Position numbers and translations under genes: made by a program
DNA from: Glandiceps talaboti
Taxonomy: Eukaryota > Hemichordata > Enteropneusta > Spengelidae
DNA: 39,500 bases
Assembly: GCF_964340395.1 (NCBI RefSeq)
Contig: NC_135549.1
Location: forward strand, 18,673,842 to 18,713,341
Reading direction: 5' to 3'
The notes under the pieces: model-generated
What the model saw: the letters and a program-made list of their open reading frames with translations, nothing else
What the model was told of the DNA's origin: nothing
The model's database searches: none
Shown: positions 24,101 through 38,700 of the stretch, one piece after another
How the letters are laid out: every line of letters begins with the position of its first letter
Numbering within the stretch: position 1 is the first letter of the stretch

Positions 24101-27100
24101 CCTACATGCTATAATAACCCCTAGTAACAGCTACCATGGTATTTAGCACTAACCAGACACTCTCATTTATTGCACAACACTTACATGCTGGTTATTGTCA
24201 AATACAGACAAAAGGTAGTCCACAATTTACATACTGGCTCACAGCTTACTGAATAGTTATGATGTTTATTTAGGGTTACTGTATTGACTAAACTGGTTTG
24301 TAAAACAGACAGCCTAAAGAGCCACAGGGGATGTGTAAACGGATTTGTTATTGTATGTGATGACATATTACTCACTACAAGTACATACAAACTGACACTA
24401 ACATCTATGGTTACCAAGGCGCTTACGGGAGTGGACTCTATGCATGGACATTTCGCCCATTTTTTTTATTCAGTTTATGTAAACATTACTGGTCATAGTG
24501 GCAATGGCCTATTTCTCATGAAAACTTTTTACAATTTTTTTTTGAATATAAGTTTCACCAGATCAGTAATTTATTTGACATATTTGACACCTGAATGATT
24601 GCACAAGGTTAGAATAACAAATACAAATGCTAGTAAAACAAATTACAAAGCTAATAAATACATGATTGTCTGAAAACAATTGATTTGTACAATGCAATGG
24701 AGTGAAAATAGTTGTTTTCATAGCCAGGCATGGCATGTGACAATGTATGCATTTTATGTATTTTTGTATAACGAATGCCTTCAAATTTATGGTGAGAATA
24801 GAAATGTAGATGTGCTTGAAAGTACATATTTTGGTGTTATAACACTTTGCTGTCCTCACATCCTACCCCATTGTCCAATCAGTATCGGTCTGAAAGGACT
24901 TCCAAAAACAAGCCCACTGTGGAACAAAAACACAGTGGTTATGTCAGTCACAGTATAATTACCTTGATGTCCAATTAATGTTGTTCTGAGAGGACCTCCT
25001 GGTGCAGGGAAACAGCCCCGCTGTGGTACAAGAAGAGAGTGGCGATGTCGGTCGCACCAATCCTCGGCTCCCCTGACAAGTCTCCCAATACACCTTGGAT
25101 ACTTGTCTGTAAACTGAAGAAGGCGCCCTAGAATTTCCAAACTTACACATTGATAGTTGACACCTCCTACATATTCTAGGGTAGGTCTTGCAAGTCTGTT
25201 TAAAAAAAAAATACATGGACATTGATAAATGTTGTATGTTTTGAAATACTTAATAACAAGACTGTGATTTGTATTCATCTGTGCCAGTCTCATAAATCTC
25301 ATTTACAGGATACTTGAATTTACACAAGAAGTAGACTTTCTTATCTCAAGAAACACTCACTTTCAACTATCTACAAATATGATAATAAGGTCACACATAA
25401 CACCACAGTTAAGTTGTAAAAATGATATACTGACTGCCACTGCTTTTCAGCAATCTTGCATTCATTCATTCATTCCTATGTTTTACATTTACAATGTATT
25501 AGTTTTTAACAGTACATTGTGATATCTTCAGTTTCATATTTTCATTTGAGTGCATTTGACCATGAAATGTGATATCTCTTTCCATTTCTTCAAATAATTT
25601 AATGTTCAGCATCCATATATAGCCTAAAGCGTAGGAGTTCATGATAGTCCTCAGTGAATCCATAGACTGTAACTTGTAAGTGTTAGACCCTACAGGTAGG
25701 ATCTATGGTGAATCCGATATCAGCCATTACGAAGTTTATCTCCTATAAGCTGCTATAACAATATAAATTATCCTTTTATCAACACCACTGCAAATAGACT
25801 TTACAGATTGTAAATAATCTTAATGAGCTGGGAGGTGGTGGCTCAGGTTTTATAAATCCTTATTTTAAAATTGCAATGTCCTATACATGTAGTGTGTAAG
25901 ACATGTACGCGACAACTAGTACAACTTCATGAATACAATCCCTCCCTATGATTACGTACGCTATCAAACTGGAACCAAATACGGTATATAATCTTTAGTT
26001 CTCACCTGATTGCACCACTAATAAGGCTGACCTCTTCACCAAGTTCTGTACCTTGTCTCTCATTGAACACAAGATTCAAATCTTCAAGGAGATCCTGCAC
26101 TGACAGTCCTCGGATAACAGCATCCAGGAAATCAAAATTTCCAATTCCATGCTGAGATGCAAAGTAACAACAAAGACATTTCATTTATCATTGTGTGTGT
26201 GACAATTAAACTTACCATGAACTGATGAAATAAAAAAATGTATCCAATGTCTTCATACTGTTTTAATTGGACTACACAACTTTACAGTTATATAAGTATT
26301 GTAAATATTTCTAATACATCTGTGTAAATATAAACTTTTACGACTTATATTCAGTTACATAGCTATTTAGAACAATCTTATTTATCAGGTAAGTGAAAAT
26401 GGATCAAACTCAAATTAAAAATAACTAAATGTATGGCTATAGGCATTTACAATCTATACCTGCTATGTCTTTAGAACAATGATATATACTACGAAAGTAC
26501 GAGGCTTTGACTTTGTGGGTTATCCGAGTAATTCCACAAGTTAATTGTACCAGTTTTTATTTGTATATCTGTTTTGTCGATCTTGTTGTTTTACTGAAAT
26601 AAACCAAACTCAACTTAAACTAAATTACTTGTATCAGTTTTGTGAGTCTCCAAAGTGTCATTATTCAGTCGTTTGACTAGTCAGATCTGTACAACCAGTG
26701 ACAGGCAAGCATTTACAAGTGGGACTTGTTACAAATAGGCCACTTTACATTGATAGCTTATGTTCTCAAACAATTTCATGTTTCCATGGCATTTCATGTA
26801 CACATAAAAAGACCATAAAACTGTTCATATCAAACCATGAAATGTATATACAAATCTCATTATACTTCCAACAGGCTGTCTTACTAATTCAATTCATGTA
26901 TTTACTTTCCCTGTTTGTAACAAGTACTGCCTGTAAATGTTTGCATGCCATGCCAAGTGTAGAACTTTAACCGATACACACAACATAATACATTTGAATT
27001 TGACTGCAAACTCATTCTTGTCCACCCTATGATAGATGGCACTGTTCAATACGATCACATCACAAATTGCTATTAATGGAGTTTATTACCTCAATGAGTT

Positions 27101-28252
27101 GTTGATCATTGTCAGCGTACAACAAATGATATGGTAATTCCTCTAGTTTTCTCATATTATACACACTTCTGTATTTGATTGGTTGATGGGACACTTTACG
27201 ATCTGCATGATGAGTTTCTTGTCTCTGTGATAAATGGATTGTCTGCCAATAAAAAAAACAACATTTTATTTCAGAATGTGTTGATACTTGTGAATTAAAT
27301 TAAAAACAAATTGTATAGAGAAGTACATTGTAATCAAGAGTTCATTCAAATGAATACTTAATTGAGACTCTTAAGAAAGGTAGGTATAAAAATATAAACT
27401 GATAATGTCAGTCAATCGACCAATCATACAATCTAATCAATTAATCATTCAATAAATAAATTCATCCATTCACCCATACCCATCTACTGACCCATCCATC
27501 AGTCCATCCATCCATCCATCCATCCATCCATCCATCCATCCAACCATCCACCGACCGACCGGCTGACCGGCTGACCGATCGATCGATCAATCAATCAGTC
27601 AATCAATCAATCAATCAATCAAACAATATCAAGGTATGTTGAATGTTTTACCTTAATTGTTCCCTTACTCCATTTACCTAGGAAGAACTCTGCAAGTACT
27701 TGATGTCTGGCTGCCTTGGAGTCTCCTTGTAAATATCTGTCTTTAGCTGTCTCTATAAATTGTCTGTAGACAGAAAAATCAAACTAAGTGTCAGTAAATG
27801 AAAAGGAAAATCAAATCACAGTGCAAACATCTGATGGCCAGAAAATGGGTCGGAGGTCAAAATGAAAACAATTAATAATATTACACTTACTATATATTTC
27901 AAGATCTCCTTCAATTTTATGCAAGATTTCCTATCTATGATCTGTAGTTTACACTCAGTTTTGTACAACTACTGGTATTAAAGGGTGTATCTATCTGGTA
28001 ATTTCAAACCTCCCTTTCCACTAACCTACAGATTTAGTTAATCACAGAGAAATTATTTGACAGACAGAGAGATGGAGAGACAGATAGTGGGATAGACAGA
28101 CCGAGGGATGTACATGTAGTAGCTTGGTGGCCTAATGTCTTGAAATGAACGTGGTCCCAGGCGATATGACTTTGGATGAATGGAGACATAGATAGATGGA
28201 TATGCATGTACACCATTACTTTACGTTTATTGTACAGGTGGCTGGACAGCTG

Positions 28253-28310
<58 letters not shown>

Positions 28311-31300
28311 GACAGGCAGACAGAAAGGCAAACAGACAGGCAGACAGGCAGACAGACAGACAGACAGGCAAACAGACAGACAGATAGACATACAGACAGG
28401 CAGACAGACAGGCAGACAGACAGACAGACAGACAGAAAGACAGATTTCTTTTTCATGTACGGGTGCCTGGTCAACTACATTCTTTCCTATTGTAGAGTGC
28501 CATTTAACCCTGGCATGCATGTCTGTTCACTAGATATCCACATCACTCACCTAAAGCAGAGTGCCATGATAACAGTTTTTAGCACTGACATGGATATTCC
28601 TGTAACTCGTCTATAGTTGAGTGGCATTTTACCACAGGCCTGCCAGTTAATGTATTTAAACTCACCTATGGTAGAGCGCCATTACAGTTTTACCACTGGC
28701 ATGTCTGTTAACCAGGTATTCCTGTAAATCATACTTGAGTCTTGCCCAAAGTAACGGTGGAATACGTACAACATCAGGGTTGGGTGGTGACCAGTACTGA
28801 TATACATCATCTAACACTTCATCATCTATGCTTAGTACATCCTCTAACTCTGCCTCTGTTAATCCGTTCCTATGAAAACATACAATTGTTGAAGTTTTAG
28901 CAAACAGTACTGGTTTATTCATATCATCAATCTTGATATTGAGTCAACAACATAATGACTCCCATTTCTGGAATACTATTAAACTCAAACTTTTTTTTAT
29001 TTTTCTAAGTCCATCTTTGAAACAGCGATCAACACACTGCATTATCATGATCAGCTTCTATATAATATTTTCCAACCCCCTAAATGGATGACGCCATATT
29101 TTTAGCGTGTAACTATGTAGATTGAGTTACCATAAAAAGCAAATCCTAGGAGGCCTGTGTCAGGCTGGGATTAAAATTTGCATAAGGAAAAACAGTTGTC
29201 TGATAAAGCTGTGGAAAAAGTTGGTCCTGTATAAAAGTAGGGTCATATCGACTCCTTATGGCTTAGCTGATAAGATAACATTAATGATAATAATAATATG
29301 TTTATTATCACTACAGGCCACAGGCCTACGTGACCAAAAAATAATATAATACATCAAGCAGAAAGAGTATAATGACATTAGCTGGAATAGAATTCCTCTC
29401 TTAAGTACATTGCTTTGTATATAAATTTACCAAGGTTTCTTAGTAATATTACAGACTGCACATTCATTAAATTGAAAAACTTTTGACGTGTAGGAAATAT
29501 CCAGTAATACTGAGGTAGTAAAACTTCCCTCACTGTTTGATACAAAGGGCATACTAATAGAAAATGAAATTCATCTTCTATACCCTCTGAACATACTTCA
29601 CATATTCTCTCAGTAACATCTAAGCCGCTGTGACGACCTTCCTGTATACGTAACTTATGACTCCCACATCGAATCCTCGCTAATGCATGTCTGTATCTTA
29701 CATCTGAAAGCTGCAACAAATATTTTTCTGGTTCTAATATGCTCTTGAAATTACAGTATGTATTTAAAGACTCCTTGGAGCAAACATCAGAAAACCAATT
29801 TTGCTTATAAATATCGGATACGCGCTGACTGAACTCCGTTACGAAAGAAATAGTGTCTCCCACTCCCTGTGACACCCAAACTATACCAAAACCGTAGTAT
29901 TGCAAAATATTTTTTACTTCTGTTGCCCATGTGACCACTTTCGTCAATTTTCAGCATCAATTTATAAGCATGTTTGGCAAAGATAACATTAATGCAAGAA
30001 CTCAAGGGATTGAGTTATGGGCCTTTAAAGGGTTCAAAGGTATATCTCTTCATTCAAGTATAACACAGATATTGTACAAATCTGGCACAGCTATTGAAAT
30101 ATTCTTTGGATTTCTGAATCAATGATAGTTTTATGACTTTGTCTTTAAAAGTCAGGAATTCATTTGATTTCATCTTACCTTGCGGCTGTGATGTATCCCA
30201 GTGCATGTGACACCAAGATCTGACCATGTTTTTTCTCAAGTCGTCCATATAACAAACCAATAGCACTCCTGACGGAGTCTCCCAAATTGAGGTCATTGAT
30301 TGGTGTATAAGATTTCCAGTATCGTGCTTGGTCAAAGACTAACTTGAGGAACAGTGGTTGTCGGCACCGAGAGAAGGCTGTAGAAGTACAAAGCATAATA
30401 CATTATAAAAATGAAAAAAGCATTCTTGGGGTATGGAAAATTATTATAGGAACCCTGTACAATATAAATCATTTATCATTTTTATTAGCGATTATTAAGA
30501 CCATCAATATAGGCCCATAAATAAAACCAAAGAGATAAGATTTGCATGTTTGCCACACAGGAGCTACACCACCTCGTCACTATCAATGAGACAGAAGGAA
30601 AGAATTTTTTTCTTACCATCTTTGAAGACTTTATCCTGTCCTGATGTTATTTGCCTATTTATCTCAGTCATCCAAATTTGAAAGATTTCATTCCCAGCTC
30701 CTTCTTGTAGCGGTCTGACCTGGAAGTAGTTGTTTTCATCCGGCATACTCTGTAGTAAGTTATCCAGGATATTGTGTTCATTGGGAAGAGTTGAGACAAT
30801 GATACTGACATTGGGTGGACATGACTTTGGTAGCCAGTTACAAGCATACGGTGAATGACTCTCAGACAACTGATCTAGTGAATCTAACATAATAAGCAGA
30901 GGACGACCATTTTTATCCTCTGATACTTGCTGAAGGAGGGACGGAATCCATGCTACGAGGTCGTTGTAATTTTCCCAAATGCTTCCCGATGGTGGCGATA
31001 TATTATACGCATTGCATATTTGTTGACAAACACTGCGAAGTACATGTAAAATTGAAGAGCTTTCTGATGAGGTTCCAAGGAACCGTAGAACAGACACGCA
31101 GTTATCGCCTAGATTCTTGTGTGCATTCCTTGTCAAGACTGCCATGATTGATGTTTTGCCACTACCCGATACACCGAATACAACGGCAGGTTTATGTCCA
31201 AGTTTACTGTTGTTTGTCACTATATACTGACTGATTTCATTCAGAATATCCTCCCTGCCACGGAAACTGTTACATTTGCTGAGACAGAAATTAGTATGAT

Positions 31301-34300
31301 GAGCAATTTCAACAAATAATGGACTGTTGTAGACATTTTTCCATTTTGATTTAGCTGACGCAGCTTCTTGAACCTTTCTCTTGATGTCCGTTATAAAGTG
31401 TACACAGAACTTTTCTAAATATCTCTTGTGTTCCGGTTCTGTTGGATCAATGCCTCCTTTCATCCATTCCAAATCATAGGAATGGATATTAGTGATGCTG
31501 AAATGTTCCGGAACGAACTGATTCCTCACTTTTTCCAACAATGTCCACTCTTCATCTTTGGGTTTTCCATTTGCCTCTGAGTCTCTGTACATCTTGGCTG
31601 CTGGATCTGCTTCCTTGATGTCATTTAGAGTTCTGATAAAACACACACAGTGCTGGTTCACTTCATCAATGTCAGCTCCAGCTCTGATCTCAGCCTCAGT
31701 CACTACAGGAAAAGTAATAAAAATAATTATTTTTGTAATAGAAATGAAATCAATGCCTTAAAATGTGATAATAATGGTAGAAATCCAACACAACGAAATC
31801 AACTTAGGACGTATATAACATTTAACCCCAACATTTCGAACCATATGTCGCCATTTTGAAAAGTTCTCAACTCCAACATTTTTACGTTTAGATGCTCCTG
31901 TCATAAGTTAATGACCAAAATGAGTAGATGTATAAATGTACCAGTAGAAGACAGAATATGCTGTATGTATGACGCCAATGAAGTGGAGTCTGAAGCTAAT
32001 TTTTTTATTCAAGTGTTCTAGGTACAATCAACAAAGACAGAGTTCAAGTTCTTTCAAACGGTATCCACTATTTACTCTGATTTTATGGATAAGGATGACG
32101 AGACTAAGTTCATCGTAATAATGTCAAGTATAGATAAAACTATTGTAGTGACGACTGCAAAATTCATAATAGATTGTTTCAGGATCAGGGACAGTATTTG
32201 ATTTTCTTTTTGTTTTGCATTGTAGTCTTTATATATATTTATTTCTCAGCTGTTTTATGCTTTTGGCTCACATGACCTCCTTTATTCGTTCTTATGTATT
32301 TGTGTAACCCTCCTCTAGGGATAAACGGAGTTATGTTCCGTTATTGGAATACAGAAAGACTTAATAACTTGATACAATCAACCAGAGCAAGAGAGCTAGC
32401 AAGAGAGCTACGGCAAAATTTTATACCCAACCTCTTTTTTTTTGTAGAATTCTAGAAAGTCTATTTACCTGACATAAAATACTTGTGTTTAATTTCTTCA
32501 GTAATTAATTTATCTTGGAAGGCTCTCTCTGCAGTTTTCCGGAGAAAACTTGTGAGTGTTTCGAATATCTCCAGCCACTGACTACACTCTTTCTCTCGAA
32601 GGTCTTGATTGGCTGGATCGACATCATGATAATGTTCAAACTTGGTTGTGATTGGTTGCAGGACATAGCGTGGTGGGATTGCATTGTTGTCTACCTTATA
32701 CCACTCGACTAGATGACTATCATCAAGTTTGGCTTCCTCTGCACACTGCCTTAAAATCTCAAATTCTTTCTCTTCAATTTCAGACGGAAGGGGTCTGTAT
32801 CCATATCTCTGGCCCAGGAAACACTGTTTAGAAAAGAAATACATGCAATAGAAAGTAAAGTTCCCGGGTTCTGTCATTTCACGATTTTGTTCAATAGTTG
32901 TATTTAAGCAACAGTACTGGGTTATCATATTAGCCATTTTGATATTGAGTCAACAATATTAATGACTCCCATTACAGTTCTATAATAGTTCTGGAGAGTC
33001 ATAACTTCTTGTACTGGTCCACCATTGCATCATGGGACTTAGCAGGCATACATATTTATTAGATGCACACTGAATATTCATGACTCTCTGTCTAAAGGTA
33101 ATAAGCACTTAGGAATCATGAATATTCAGTGTGCATCTAATAAATATGTATGTCTGCTAAATCAGATGAGGTATGGTGGAAATGTCTACTCTCCAGAACC
33201 CAAAGTTTATGCAAATAACATCTATTTCTTGGAGTGGATGTCAGTCACAGAAGTGATAAGACAGTAACTTGCACTAGTCTAATATCTGACATCTTATTTA
33301 AATGATAATTAACCAAAAACTATGACATCCAACCACACCATGTGCCACTATATGTGTCGTGAATTACATTTATTGATTCATATTTTGTGTTATACGTTGT
33401 TATTGTTAACATTGTTGCCGTTTCTGATGAACTCATTATATAGTCATACGTCATACATAATCAACCAATCAGCATGCAGCCCGACGGTAAGGCAGACGAT
33501 CAAATCAAAATTTCTTGTGTGATGTAAGTTTCAGTTACAAGTTGGAATGCACGTGCATATAAAGAACAGAGTTCCCAGTGTATTCTACTACTTGCTTGTA
33601 TTGTCATTTCTATTACTGCTGTTTTCCGAACCCCTTTTCTATTGTGAGTCATCCACAATATGTATCACTTCTCGACAGTAAAATAGACATTCTTGTAAAA
33701 AATATGTATTTTTTTCTTCTGTTATATCTATTTATTTACTCGGGCCTGGGGTGTTCACAAACAAATGAGTTTAAAATGACTAAAAATCAGCCATCAATGT
33801 TGAAAGTTTATTACATCTGTAAGTGAACACAGCAAAACCACAGACAGTGGAGGGGTATCGATGGTTATGTACTCTACTGTCTTTTCACAATGAATGAATT
33901 GAATGTATATTAACTGTTATGTCACGTAGGGCCTTTATGGTGGTTAATTCATCATGACTTTTATTTTTGTCACTTGAAACATAGACAGTGGAGTTTTCTT
34001 TGCTTTGGAATGAAATGGAATAACTGAACTAGTAATTTAAAAGCTGTTAATTGTTGAAAAGACCTATTGTTGTTAACACACAATCAACACAGTTAAAAAG
34101 ATAGTCTCTTGGTATGTAGGAGTCATTCACAGTTCATTGTTCACCAATTCAATGTGAAACTAACTAATCAATAAATGTTTTAATGGTTACTGACAAGATA
34201 AAAATGGTAATTATCAACATCATAGCTTAAATCTATTATTTATTATTTATAGAAATGACTGTCTGATTAAGTACTCTCAATTTCGAACTTGAATCTATAA

Positions 34301-34605
34301 TTATTACTCAAGTGGCATTGGGAATTCCACACCATTTACTGGATAAAAAACTGTCTGTCATTATTATTGCAAATTAAAAGGAAGAACACTGAAATGTCAA
34401 AGAAAGCTTCAATATACTAGTAGTCTTCAGTCTAATCCTATTTTAGAATGTTAATATTTGATGATTTAATAAAGAATATATTTATCATATCTCAAAACTA
34501 ATTATCTGAAGACAAGAACATTGGAACTGGACGGGGCAACAGAAAAAAAGTAACGTGAAAATACAAGAAATACTCACATGGTCACTCAAAGACAGTCAAT
34601 CAATC

Positions 34606-34642
<37 letters not shown>

Positions 34643-35678
34643 CAAGCACATGCACACATGTACACATACACACATGTACACATGTACCCACATGCGTGCG
34701 TGCGCACACGCACACACACACACACACAGATGCCATGCATACATTCAAGCACCGATACACTCACTGGTACACAAGAAACTACATTCAAAATTTAGAAAAG
34801 ATGACAGTATGTACATTGTATTTTGTGAAACATATATTTTTAAGAAAATGTTAGTGTACCCTGTACAGTATAGTTACCGTAACCATGTGAGTATTTTTTG
34901 TGCACATTGTACTTACCACAAAATTAGGCCCTGCTGAGATTTGCTGACATGTCCTTATTTCTCTAAGACAAAGTGCTGTGATACTGTGGTCTACTGTTGC
35001 ATCTGACCTTACACCCCATCTCATATCCACTACCTGGAAATCTAGGCCGTGTCTTTGACACCATTCTTGTAGAGTAGGGTAGGCTTTCTGTAGTAGGATA
35101 TTACGTTCTGCTACGGAATCTGTATACAAGAATCACAAAGATTTGTGACTTAATTACATGGTAACACTGTTATGTTGTTTGAACTTACAATCAATATCAC
35201 ATTTCACCCAATGTAATGTTCTTCAAGTTTCTCAGGGTTCAATCCTCTTTTAAATGATTTACATCATATATTTTCTGCTGATAACATACAGTTTTCATTT
35301 TAATATAATTTTGTTTGACTAAATTTGAATCAATATATTGGAGAACAAAATGACAATTATGACAATACCAAACTTTGACATACACTATCAGATCAAGATC
35401 GGTGATAAATACCTGTGACTACTTTGTATATATACCCTATACGTCATACATTTGACATTTTGTGCCTTGACATAGCTAAAAACACTAGTTTTCTTGTCGG
35501 TGGTATTATGGGTAAATTAGAAGTGGCGACTCTATGTTTTAGAAGAACCCTTGTTTCCAATAAACTCTTTGCAAGTTCTCTTGAAAAGCAACACAGTAAA
35601 ACCTTGTTTACCATTGACATTACAATATTTTACCTAATTAAAGCATAATTCTTTATTTATTTATGTTATTTTGTTTGT

Positions 35679-35709
<31 letters not shown>

Positions 35710-38700
35710 TCTATTCATTCATTCATTCATTCATTCATTCATTCATTCATTCATTCATTCATTCATTCAAGTTATTTTGGTGAAGTGGTATGTCTTGCAT
35801 TCATTCATTCATTCTCTTCTCTTTGTTTCTAGATATATCTAACCATAGTCAGGGTTTCCCCTCCACTGTCTATGATCTAACAGTCAGACAATAAAATCTT
35901 GCACAGCTTGGTCAGTGACTGCAATGTCAGCCCAGTCTGTCTGTACGTCTGTCTGCAGAACAGGACTTATATAACCACTCAAAGATACTAACAATTACCA
36001 GTATTGTCTAGTGTTGTATGTCCTTGCACATACATTATGGTGTTACTGTTGGAAATGTTATGAAATACACACTGACAGATTAAAGGGGAAAAGTCATACT
36101 GTAACAGGGAATTTATTTTGAGGTATAATACATACAAGGCTGGTAGATCTATTCAATTGACATGTTTATTAAAACAATAAAATTATCTCCTATAATCCCA
36201 ACATCTCCTTAAAATAAAATTTAAGTTCACCCCACAACATCTGACATATCTAGTTAATGAAGACATGACTTTGGGTATTATTTTCTAGTATTGTCATATA
36301 AAGTGATCCTTGATGTTGTACATTAGTAACCAATATAATATGTTATGTATGAAACCAGCAACTATAGTGTTAGTTTCCAAGATCAATATATTACATATGT
36401 ATGGAACCAGAAAATCAACTAGAATTACTTGCCAGAATCAATACAGAAAACAAGAGAGTCAACTACATTTAATTTCCAGGATCAATACATTATTACACAT
36501 GAAATCAGCAACTAGTGTTAGTTTCCAACATCAATACATTACACATGTATGAAACCAGCAACTGGCGTTACTTGCCAGAACCAATACATTACACACTCAA
36601 TGTACTGCAATGTATTCATCATATTCAATGTTAATAATGAATTGCATCCCTTTAGTCAGTGGTACGTCAATATTACAAAGTAAACATGTACTACTATTGT
36701 GTTCTACAAGTCTGTATGTATGTGTTACTAACAAACAGTCAATTCTAGATTTCTATATCAAAGACTAGAAGCAAATAAACAGTGTATATAATTTATAACA
36801 TAAATGTGTCAAAAATCATGGCCACAAAATTTATGTCAATATGGATTAAATCATTCTGACAACTTCCACATTAATTAATTTAGCTGTCACACTTCTCTTA
36901 ATTAACTGTTTTCTAATTACATATTTTTCTAATTTACAATCAATTAACTTTTCTGTTTGTATGGGTTAAATCAATAACTAATACTTTAATTGAGATTACA
37001 GTACTCAGATCTGAATGTCATTCTTATAGTCCAATACAAGTGTAACTAGGTAATATACAGCTTTTACATATATATAGCTCATTTTCTGAAAACAAAGTAA
37101 CGTAATTTCTAATTGTCTATTTTCTGTTAATTATAAAGCACCTCACAATGCAAATAATCACTGCTACATTGTATCATAATAATGTCATAACTGATTTATT
37201 TAAACGGTCTACTTGAACGATATTGATATTGTAATAATAAGTCATGACAAAAAGTGAAGATAAATCACTTGGAATTTAGGGTGGGTGACAAAACACATCT
37301 GGACAAATTATAAAAAACAAAAGTCAATATTAGAAATGATTAACTCCACAGTATACAAGTGATAAGTCACTGAGATAAACCAATCTTGAATGTTTGTTAT
37401 TTGATGGTAAGTTGGCATTATAATGCAGTCTCCTTTTATCAAATTAGTTGTCTTAAATAGTCTGAGTGTTTCCTGATAAAAAATTACTTTTTCATTATTT
37501 TACCCAATAATCTATATTAGAGTTCTAATAAAGATTGACTATTCCATCCAAATTATTTTCAAATCAATACAATCCTCTCCATTGTAATTTTTTTAATGGC
37601 ATAAATTTGGTTTCTGTTTATGTATGTTAAGTTTTATAATCTCATTATAAATGCCTTGTGTAAATATTCTAACAATTGCTAAATGCTAAACCACAAGATT
37701 GATATAAATGAATGCTAACACCTTAAAACATGGCCACTGATGTATTGATAAGACCATAGACCCTACCCGTGTAGGGTCTATTATTAGACCACATGCAGAC
37801 ACACGTAGAGTGGATATATGCAATATTTGTGACACTTGCACCCTATGGTCTTCACTGATACACATTTCCTCTATACATCATAGATAACATAATAGCAAGA
37901 CTGTGGTTGAGATTGATATATCCCTGCTATGACAATCAGATAGTTAAGGAATAATTCTTCTGAGCACATAAACAAAAATATTGCAAACCTAAGATACTGT
38001 AAACCTAGGAATTATCGCTATTAAGGGCAAATTTTCACTTATTTTGCTTTTGCAGAGACATAAAAAAAACCTGAAAGATTTTCAGATTAAAATGTCTTCT
38101 GTATACAGTCTATAGATATACCAGGTCCAGTAATGACATAAATGTGACAAAATCATTCTATTGAAACTACTGTACGGTAGTTTACAAAATGTTCTCAACT
38201 TGTAAACACACAACATTTGAGCCTGGATGGTATATCCCTGGCAGTAGTACTTTCATTAGTACTGAAACTTGTGAAAGTCTTTAATTGAAAAACTAAAATA
38301 CTAGATTAATTTTTAAAAAAGAAGAAACCTTCAAGTTTGTTTTATATCAGCTGTTTAATTAAGTCTTGTATATTCATAATCACTATTTCAACAAATACTC
38401 AGACTGACTGACTGACTGACTGACTGACTGACTGACTGACTGACTCACTGTCTGTCTGTCTGTTCAGCTTTAGTGAGGAATCCAATTTAGTAACACTGAC
38501 ATACCCCTTTCTATTGTCAGCTGTGGCAGGTCAACTGGAACATACGTGTTAAATGACACTATAAATTCTATTTACCAACACCCATAACAACCTACCTCCA
38601 AATGTGGAACTTATGAAGATACGGACTACCTTAGACGGTTCTGGTGGCAGCTCAATTATATGACCACATAGAAGACTTTGCTGTAATTCCTCTTTTGGTG

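Noticed and set aside
24181-24859. Overlapping open frames of 78-104 codons
   Set aside because: No homology, no suitable splice junctions, mostly antisense or intronic AT-rich sequence.
28034-28616. Open frames of 97-146 codons with SVCL and DRQT repeats
   Set aside because: Artefacts of the GACA microsatellite, open in all frames.
34555-34937. Open frames of 99 and 119 codons
   Set aside because: Driven by GACA and CA repeats, antisense to and overlapping the NWD exon at 34917.
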